A DNA stretch of 10,930 nt from Microcaldota archaeon (GTDB lineage: Archaea; Micrarchaeota; Micrarchaeia; Micrarchaeales; CABMGC01), in NCBI GenBank assembly GCA_027449585.1, contig DAIDLJ010000028.1, forward strand, positions 1 to 10,930, read 5' to 3'. The notes under the pieces were generated by a model. That model did not search any database and was not told the origin of the DNA. It saw only the letters and a program-made list of their open reading frames with translations. A program made the translations under genes and the position numbers. Of this stretch, positions 6,509-10,930 are shown piece after piece (the stretch's first letter is position 1; the number at the start of each line of letters is the position of its first letter).

Positions 6509-6760
6509 ATGGTAAAATATGTTATAGCAGAGCAACTCGTAGGGAAGGAAGTCGTCACAAACGATGGATTCGACCTGGGCAAGTTTGTCGACGCAGAGGT
6601 TCTTGAGACCACAGGAAAGCTCAATGCGTTGATAGTCGAGCCCAATGTTGACAGCGAATATGTCAACAAGCTTGACGTAAAGGGAGGAAAGCTTGCCGTG
6701 CCATACACAAGCGTTATGGCGGTAAACGACTTCATAGTTGTGGACAAGAAGTCTCTCTGA
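6509..6760 (+). CDS. PRC-barrel domain protein
   Basis: A complete 83-residue protein made of one PRC-barrel-like domain. EQLVGKEVVTNDGFDLGKFVDAEV is the typical first half, followed by beta strands KLNALIVEPN and GGKLAVPYTSVMAVNDFIVV. Single-domain PRC-barrel proteins are common in archaea and are thought to act as small binding modules in RNA processing or protein complexes, but the partner is usually unknown. The ATG is chosen because AGGTG (6499-6503) lies five bases upstream; an in-frame GTG at 6503 overlaps that ribosome site. The TGA stop is 18 bases before the proposed start of RNase HII and in the same reading frame, so the two form an operon. Confidence 0.9.
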   Translation: MVKYVIAEQLVGKEVVTNDGFDLGKFVDAEVLETTGKLNALIVEPNVDSEYVNKLDVKGGKLAVPYTSVMAVNDFIVVDKKSL

Positions 6761-6768
6761 TCTAGGAT

Positions 6769-6773
6769 AGGTG
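6769..6773 (+). promoter_or_regulatory. Shine-Dalgarno AGGTG supporting an ATT start for RNase HII
   Basis: AGGTG with a five-base spacer to ATT (6779) repeats exactly the motif and spacing used by the preceding PRC-barrel gene (AGGTG, five bases, ATG). It is the best evidence for the non-canonical start of the RNase HII gene. Confidence 0.55.
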
Positions 6774-6778
6774 TTCTT

Positions 6779-7486
6779 ATTATTATAGCGGGCGGAGACG
6801 AGGCAGGCCGCGGCGCAGTTCTCGGGCCCCTCGTCATAAGCGTAATCGCTATATCAAAGGCCAAAGAGTCTAAATTATCAAGGATAGGTGTGAGGGACTC
6901 AAAGCTCCTGACAAGAAAGAAGCGCGAATTCCTATACGATGAGATAACCTCCCTGGCCGAGGAGGTCAAGGTCTACAAGATAACAAACGATGAGATAGAC
7001 CAGGCCATGGCTGGAGGCGTCTCACTAAACGGACTTGAGGCGTTGAACTTTGCAAGACTCATAGACGCCCTACAAGTGTTACCAAAGAAGATCTATCTTG
7101 ATTCTCCTGATGTTGTAGAGGACAAGTTCGGCATACGCGTATGCCTATTCTCAAAGAGGACGATGACTGTAAACAAGACATCAAGCCTTAGCAATCCCGT
7201 CATAGGCGCCAAGGAAGCCATAAAGCTAATATCCGAGCATAAATCCGACATAAAGTATCCTGTGGTTTCAGGTGCGAGCATAATAGCAAAGGTTGTGAGG
7301 GACGATGAGATAGACCGCATAGCAGAAGAGGTGGGCTTTGATGTTGGCACAGGATATCCGTCTGATTCCAAGACCATAAATGCGATAAAGAAGAACCTGG
7401 ACGACAAGAAGCTAGGCGTATACCTGCGCAATATGTGGAAGACCATGGAGATAATACGTCAGCGCAGGATGGACGACTTCATCTGA
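6779..7486 (+). CDS. rnhB: Ribonuclease HII, probably starting at ATT
   Basis: The 235-residue protein removes RNA from RNA/DNA hybrids and single ribonucleotides from DNA. It has the archaeal RNase HII signature: IIAGGDEAGRGAVLGP (D7, E8), GVRDSKLLT (37-45), YLDSPDVV (D108), SEHKSDIKYPVVSGASIIAK (D157) and GTGYPSDSKTI. D7, E8, D108 and D157 correspond to the four catalytic acids. About 19 extra residues lie between D108 and D157 compared with Thermococcus RNase HII. No ATG, GTG or TTG occurs in frame between the PRC gene's stop and DEAGRG. ATT at 6779, five bases after AGGTG, gives an N-terminus of the usual archaeal form (M-x-x-A-G-x-DEAGRG). A GTG at 6890 would delete D7 and E8 and is rejected. 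The frame continues back through a single TGA (6758-6760) into the PRC gene, so read-through or a sequencing error is the alternative. Confidence 0.9.
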   Translation: MIIAGGDEAGRGAVLGPLVISVIAISKAKESKLSRIGVRDSKLLTRKKREFLYDEITSLAEEVKVYKITNDEIDQAMAGGVSLNGLEALNFARLIDALQVLPKKIYLDSPDVVEDKFGIRVCLFSKRTMTVNKTSSLSNPVIGAKEAIKLISEHKSDIKYPVVSGASIIAKVVRDDEIDRIAEEVGFDVGTGYPSDSKTINAIKKNLDDKKLGVYLRNMWKTMEIIRQRRMDDFI

Positions 7487-7523
7487 CCTTGTTCTTCCTA
7501 TTCCGTCTCTACGGCTTAACTTC

Positions 7524-8927
7524 CTATATGCTTACCTGTCCTTCTAGCTCCTCTATCCTCCTTCCGTGGCCGAGTATCTCATCAGCAAACAGGCTAGCAA
7601 CAAGGACGCCGACCATGCAGGCTATCGCAAGATAGAAGGAGTACTGGAATGCCGCACGCGATTCGTAGGTGGCTATCAAAAGCCCTGCAAACGGGGCCCC
7701 AAGCGAGCTGCCAAGGAACCTGAAGACTGAATTCATTGAGGTTGCAATTCCCATTTCCTCCCCATTTATGCTCAAGACGAGCAAGTTTATCGTAGGTATG
7801 GCCACAAGCGCAGTCCCAAGCCCTCCGATAAGCTCGCTTAGCATCTCCATATTCGGAGTGAATGCTGATGATGCCAGCGCAAATCCGGCCACTGCAATAA
7901 CTGAACCTGCCAGGAAGAAAGGCTTGACGCCGACTCTTGGGATGTATCTTCCAAGCACCGGGGCAGCGATAGCGTTGACTATTGCAAACGGGACTAGTGA
8001 TATTCCGGTCCTGAATATGTCATATCCAAATCCAAGAGGCGCAGGCGAACCGAACAGGTATGAGAACGCCTGGTATGAGAAGAAGAAGACGAGCCCGGAG
8101 AAGAAGGTTATCACATTGGCTATCAGAACGTTCTTCATGCCCATCAGCTTGGAATCGAATATTGGCTCCTTAATGCGTTTTTCATATAGCGCAAATGGTA
8201 TTAGAAGCAGCAGACCTACGCATGCCATGAGGAGTATGGGGATAGATGTCCATCCGTATGTTGATCCTTCCGAGAGGGCCATTATTATCATTGACAGTGA
8301 AAGTGCAAGGGTCACTGCGCCAAAATAGTCTATCTTCACATCGGGCCTCTTGTACCTTGACTCTCTTATGTAGTAAAGTATAAGTGCAACAATAACAATC
8401 ACGAAAGGAAGCGCAGTATGATAACAGAACTGCCACCCAAAACTGTTAGAGACAAATGAACCAAGAGGAAGGCCTATTGCCGAACCTATTCCAAACATTG
8501 CCATTATGATTGAGAGCGCTCTTGGAATCATGTCACGCGGGAACTCCTCTTGCACCAAACTGATCATCAGGGGGAATATGGTGAGCCCCACTCCCTGTAT
8601 CGTTCTAGATATGAGTATGAATGTAAAGTTTGGCGAAAATCCGGTTACTCCAACCGCCACAACATATATTGGCAGTATGTAAGTTAACACCCTCTTCTTT
8701 CCATATATGTCCCCAAGCTTCCCTATTATTGGGCTGAGCGCAACTCCAGATACAAGGTAAAGAGACACAAGGAGGCTTGCTGTGGCGGCATCCACCTTGT
8801 ATTCTGCCGCTATAGATGGAAGCGAAGGTATGAGCATGGTCTCTATGTATAGGACCACAAAGCTGAATGCGGCAAAGAGCAGCATCGCGCGATTAGCATA
8901 TGCCTTGTCAAATCTTTGGGCGTCCAT
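7524..8927 (-). CDS. MFS transporter, DHA2-like drug/metabolite exporter
   Basis: The 467-residue membrane protein appears to have about 14 transmembrane helices, the DHA2 (EmrB/QacA) pattern of proton-driven export across the cytoplasmic membrane. Motif A, GKLGDIYGKKR (69-79), follows the second helix. A motif C-like GIGSAIGLPLGS and the RTIQGVG block of helix 4 are also present. The C-terminus is a short soluble tail (HGRRIEELEGQVSI). The ATG at 8927 is chosen over an in-frame TTG at 8972 because a TATA-like box (8971-8980) places the TTG upstream of any transcript start. The GGAGG before the ATG is unusually close (one base). It lies 71 bases downstream of the NikR-like regulator on the same strand. 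Substrate unknown; metal or metal-chelate export is only a context guess. Confidence 0.92.
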   Translation of the reverse strand: MDAQRFDKAYANRAMLLFAAFSFVVLYIETMLIPSLPSIAAEYKVDAATASLLVSLYLVSGVALSPIIGKLGDIYGKKRVLTYILPIYVVAVGVTGFSPNFTFILISRTIQGVGLTIFPLMISLVQEEFPRDMIPRALSIIMAMFGIGSAIGLPLGSFVSNSFGWQFCYHTALPFVIVIVALILYYIRESRYKRPDVKIDYFGAVTLALSLSMIIMALSEGSTYGWTSIPILLMACVGLLLLIPFALYEKRIKEPIFDSKLMGMKNVLIANVITFFSGLVFFFSYQAFSYLFGSPAPLGFGYDIFRTGISLVPFAIVNAIAAPVLGRYIPRVGVKPFFLAGSVIAVAGFALASSAFTPNMEMLSELIGGLGTALVAIPTINLLVLSINGEEMGIATSMNSVFRFLGSSLGAPFAGLLIATYESRAAFQYSFYLAIACMVGVLVASLFADEILGHGRRIEELEGQVSI

Positions 8928-8970
8928 CCCTCCACATCTGTCTGATTGCAGGAGTAATATTGGGGGCAAC

Positions 8971-8980
8971 AATATAAAAA
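8971..8980 (-). promoter_or_regulatory. TATA box for the MFS transporter gene
   Basis: On the minus strand TTTTTATATT lies about 44 bases before the ATG at 8927, giving a predicted leader of about 15-20 bases. It suggests that the exporter can be transcribed separately from the NikR-like gene. Confidence 0.45.
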
Positions 8981-8998
8981 TGTGCAGAAGGCAGCAGG

Positions 8999-9391
8999 TC
9001 AGCCCTTTTCATTGACTATTGAATACGTGACTGAGCGTATTGACTTGGAGCTCTTTACTGCGCTGAAGAATCCTCTTGTGGCCTTCGCATCCGTCTCCAG
9101 GTTTAGTATGTCTATGCATGTGCCTTGATGGTGGTGGTGCATCTCTGTCTTTATTGTGTCTTCAAACCTATGCAGGAGGTTCGACACGTTGTTCTTCTGG
9201 CTGTCAGGATATGCGAGCACAAACACGCTCTCCACTTTTCCCTGCAGCTCCTCAAGGTCCGCATAATCCTTCACAAGGCTCTGAAGCGCACTCCTAAGCA
9301 TCTTGGACCTGCTCTTGTAGCCAAGTTTTTTCTGTATCTGCCCAAGCTGCCTCAACTCCTCCTTGTCCATCGATATGCTCAGAATCTCCAA
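8999..9391 (-). CDS. NikR-like ribbon-helix-helix metal-responsive regulator
   Basis: The 130-residue protein has the NikR plan: an N-terminal ribbon-helix-helix (about 1-45, ILSISMDKEEL then SRSKMLRSALQSLV) and a C-terminal ACT-like metal-binding domain (about 53-130). The high-affinity nickel ligands of E. coli NikR (H76, H87, H89, C95) have counterparts at H74, H85, H87 and C92, with the 11- and 2-residue spacings kept and the last one residue shorter. A run of four histidines (85-88) makes the exact pairing uncertain. Such proteins bind DNA palindromes when loaded with Ni(II) and repress nickel uptake genes. The TTG start has GGTG five bases upstream; an in-frame ATG at 9370 would lose the first beta strand. 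It is divergent from a NiCoT-like membrane protein, supporting a nickel or cobalt role. Confidence 0.88.
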   Translation of the reverse strand: MEILSISMDKEELRQLGQIQKKLGYKSRSKMLRSALQSLVKDYADLEELQGKVESVFVLAYPDSQKNNVSNLLHRFEDTIKTEMHHHHQGTCIDILNLETDAKATRGFFSAVKSSKSIRSVTYSIVNEKG

Positions 9392-9408
9392 AAAGACACC
9401 GTATATAA

Positions 9409-9424
9409 TTATTATTAATAATAA
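9409..9424. promoter_or_regulatory. 16-bp perfect palindrome, candidate operator of the NikR-like regulator
   Basis: TTATTATTAATAATAA is its own reverse complement and lies 18 bases upstream of the regulator's TTG start, where its TATA box would be. An imperfect palindrome centred on TATTAATA (9431-9446) follows toward the divergent transporter gene, overlapping that gene's TATA-like ATATATAA (9441-9447 region). The whole gap (9392-9478) is extremely AT-rich. Operator function is inferred. Confidence 0.4.
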
Positions 9425-9478
9425 CCAGAATATTTATTAATATATAACTGTAAATAATAATTAGTTCAGGTAATTTTG

Positions 9479-10477
9479 ATGTTTGCGCCTCCAGTAATTG
9501 CCACACTCCTAGGCATTGCCATAAACCTTTGGAATCCGGAGCATGTTGGTCTTTTCACCGCGCTAATCCTATCTTATCTTCTCGGAATAGTCCACGGCGT
9601 TACACCAGACGAGCATACATGGCCCATAACTTTCTCCTACGCTGTTGGTAGCGGCACTACAAAGGGAGGCATGAAGGCAGGGCTCATCTTCTCAAGCGGA
9701 TTCACACTTCAGCGGGCAGTGCTTTCAGAGGTAGCATATTTTGCATTGGCCGGGGTCTTTTTGACAGCATCGGTTTTCGGGATAACCTATATTATTGTAG
9801 GAATAGCAATGTTTGCCGCCGGGCTATACATCAAGAGAAAGAGCATCTATCCGCATTGGCATTTCATAGAGGAAAAACTTGGCGCTCATTTTATACATTC
9901 ACATTCAAACAAAGAGATGAAGAGCGAGCTGTTGCACGAGCGCAATCCAGCAATGGACGGATCTGATGACTCACTAAGGCCCGTTCCTTCAAAGATGGCC
10001 TTTCTACATGGCATAATTGCAGGGTTTGGATTTGGAGCCTTTGCACTGATAGTATATACTACACTCGCCCCAGCCATGCCCAATGCCTGGTTAGGATTTA
10101 TGCCCGGACTACTTTTCGGACTTGGCACCATGACAATGCAGATTGCTTTCGGCGCGGCGATTGGAAAGTGGCTGTCAAACGTAAAAAAACTTACCAAGAA
10201 AGGTCTGCAATACGTCTCGCGCACAATAAGCAGCGACGTCCTTGTCTATGGGGGCATTGCATTCGCCATAGGCGGGGTTGCAATACTAATTTATCCGGGA
10301 CTGATTAACATCGGCATAAACACCGGCATAAAGGTTCACAACCTGGATAACCTTGGGCTTGGATTCTTCCTTGTCATATTCTCGGTTGTGGTAGTCGCCT
10401 TCCTGTCTTATAGGAAAGCTATAAGGAAGGCCAACTCCATGTCAGGTTACACTAAACTGCCGTCTCATCATGCCTAA
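9479..10477 (+). CDS. NiCoT/NicO-like membrane protein, putative nickel/cobalt transporter
   Basis: The 332-residue polytopic membrane protein has about seven or eight hydrophobic helices. Helix 2 carries HGVTPDEHTW (H39, D44, E45, H46), a variant of the HX4DH signature of NiCoT nickel/cobalt permeases. A second copy-like element, FLHGIIAGFGFGAF, occurs near residues 177-190. Between them lies a hydrophilic loop rich in histidine (YPHWH, HFIHSHSNKE, ELLHERN; about 122-160), likely to bind metal. The C-terminus ends in HHA. The ATG has AGGT (9468-9471) seven bases upstream; an in-frame TTG at 9476 directly precedes it. The divergent NikR-like regulator argues for Ni/Co transport. Uptake versus efflux cannot be told from sequence, and an uncharacterised NicO/UreH-like relative is the main alternative. 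Confidence 0.82.
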   Translation: MFAPPVIATLLGIAINLWNPEHVGLFTALILSYLLGIVHGVTPDEHTWPITFSYAVGSGTTKGGMKAGLIFSSGFTLQRAVLSEVAYFALAGVFLTASVFGITYIIVGIAMFAAGLYIKRKSIYPHWHFIEEKLGAHFIHSHSNKEMKSELLHERNPAMDGSDDSLRPVPSKMAFLHGIIAGFGFGAFALIVYTTLAPAMPNAWLGFMPGLLFGLGTMTMQIAFGAAIGKWLSNVKKLTKKGLQYVSRTISSDVLVYGGIAFAIGGVAILIYPGLINIGINTGIKVHNLDNLGLGFFLVIFSVVVVAFLSYRKAIRKANSMSGYTKLPSHHA

Positions 10478-10549
10478 AGGACAAGTTACGCAAGTATAAT
10501 CTGGTAAGGTTACGGATAATCTATCGGTTCGCAGGCATTAAATCCAGGC

Positions 10550-10930
10550 TTATTTTCTGGTCTCCTCTCCGAGCAGGCCCTTCATCTCCTTAAAGAGTTG
10601 GTTCATGTTCTTTTGGCCCACGCACGCCACATAATAGACTCCATCTACACTTCCAACCATAAGGTATCCTCTTCTTAGGGCCTCAATATATTCATTAGAC
10701 TCCCTAAGCGCCTCCTCCTTCTCATTGTTCTGGAAGTTAAGGTCCTCTGTAGCTATCATAAGCCCCGCAGCCCCAGCCGCTTTGCCAACCGTCTGAGCAA
10801 TCTTCGTCCCGTAATCCCTTGCAAGATATAACCCTTCTATCTCTGCGCGTTCATAGGCAGCCCTAGCAGCAACGCTCTTCTTTCCCGGGCCGTGAAGCGG
10901 CTCTGAAAAGTGCGCTGCTCTCAAAGCAGA
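10550..10930 (-). CDS. Unrecognised protein, N-terminal part beyond the window edge
   Basis: The reading frame is open to the window end, so the TTG at 10924 is probably internal and the gene continues outside. The visible 126 residues are mostly helical and charged (KKSVAARAAYERAEIEGLYLARDY, shown here only in part as KKSVAARAAYERAEIEG). An alanine/glycine-rich segment follows (VGKAAGAAGLMIAT), then a short beta-rich end (GYLMVGSVDGVYYVACVG) and a final helix (QLFKEMKGLLGEE). No catalytic motif or transmembrane helix is visible, and I do not recognise the family. It is convergent with the NiCoT-like gene, 72 bases away; that gap shows nothing beyond a short T-rich stretch. Confidence 0.7.
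   Translation of the reverse strand, partial: SALRAAHFSEPLHGPGKKSVAARAAYERAEIEGLYLARDYGTKIAQTVGKAAGAAGLMIATEDLNFQNNEKEEALRESNEYIEALRRGYLMVGSVDGVYYVACVGQKNMNQLFKEMKGLLGEETRK

Noticed and set aside
6445..6969. Minus-strand open frame of 174 codons over the PRC/RNase HII region
   Set aside because: It runs across two recognised genes and their promoter region and gives a Ser/Thr-rich product with no domain.
6890..7486. RNase HII starting at GTG 6890
   Set aside because: This start would remove the DEAGRG motif and two catalytic acids that are encoded in the same frame just upstream.
7669..8328. Plus-strand open frame of 219 codons
   Set aside because: It is antisense to the MFS transporter, whose helices and motif A are clear; the product has no family features.
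8928..8972. MFS gene starting at TTG 8972
   Set aside because: The TTG directly abuts the TATA-like box, so it would be upstream of the transcript start; the 15 extra residues do not look like an MFS N-terminus.
9401..9470. AT-rich gap as a replication origin or attachment site
   Set aside because: It is only about 70 bases, with no origin-recognition-box-like repeats, no replication initiator gene nearby and no integrase; divergent promoters explain it.
9886..10224. Minus-strand open frame of 112 codons
   Set aside because: Antisense to the NiCoT-like membrane protein; Pro/Ser/Cys-rich shadow product.

Overview
The window reads as archaeal chromosome from a compact genome. TATA-like boxes lie roughly 25-45 nt upstream of several starts, Shine-Dalgarno sequences (GAGGT, AGGTG, GGGAG, GTGAT) are frequent, TTG starts are common, and ATA (Ile) and AGG/AGA (Arg) codons are heavily used. 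The gene set fits too: an archaeal-type RNase HII, a small PRC-barrel protein, a Vps4/katanin-like AAA ATPase with an intein, and a NikR-like regulator. A DPANN lineage such as Micrarchaeota would suit the style, but nothing here proves it. No rRNA, tRNA, CRISPR array or transposon was seen.

Layout: (1) 1-1800, plus strand: the 3' part of a PIG-L/LmbE deacetylase gene, then a short class I cysteinyl-tRNA synthetase-family gene whose Shine-Dalgarno overlaps the deacetylase stop. The second protein resembles MshC, the cysteine ligase of mycothiol synthesis, more than ordinary CysRS in several motifs. Because MshB is itself a LmbE deacetylase, the pair suggests an archaeal low-molecular-weight thiol pathway. 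(2) 1804-5601, minus strand: RNase HI, then a large TPR-AAA ATPase whose Walker A lysine and threonine are separated by a 359-residue LAGLIDADG intein, then an unrecognised helical, basic protein. (3) 5682-6423: a small archaeal beta-sandwich protein (plus) convergent with a winged-helix regulator (minus). (4) 6509-7486, plus: a PRC-barrel protein and RNase HII. The RNase HII gene has no ATG/GTG/TTG upstream of its catalytic DEAGRG motif; it most likely starts at an ATT, and it lies in the same frame as the PRC gene with only one TGA between them. (5) 7524-10477: a DHA2-type MFS exporter and a NikR-like regulator on the minus strand, divergent from a histidine-rich NiCoT/NicO-like membrane protein on the plus strand. 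The AT-rich gap between regulator and transporter holds a 16-bp perfect palindrome, which fits a metal-homeostasis module. (6) 10550-10930, minus: the 3' part of an unrecognised gene cut by the window edge.

The points most worth following are the deacetylase/MshC-like pair, the intein that splits the P-loop of a TPR-bearing Vps4-like ATPase, the RNase HII start, and the NikR-like/transporter module.
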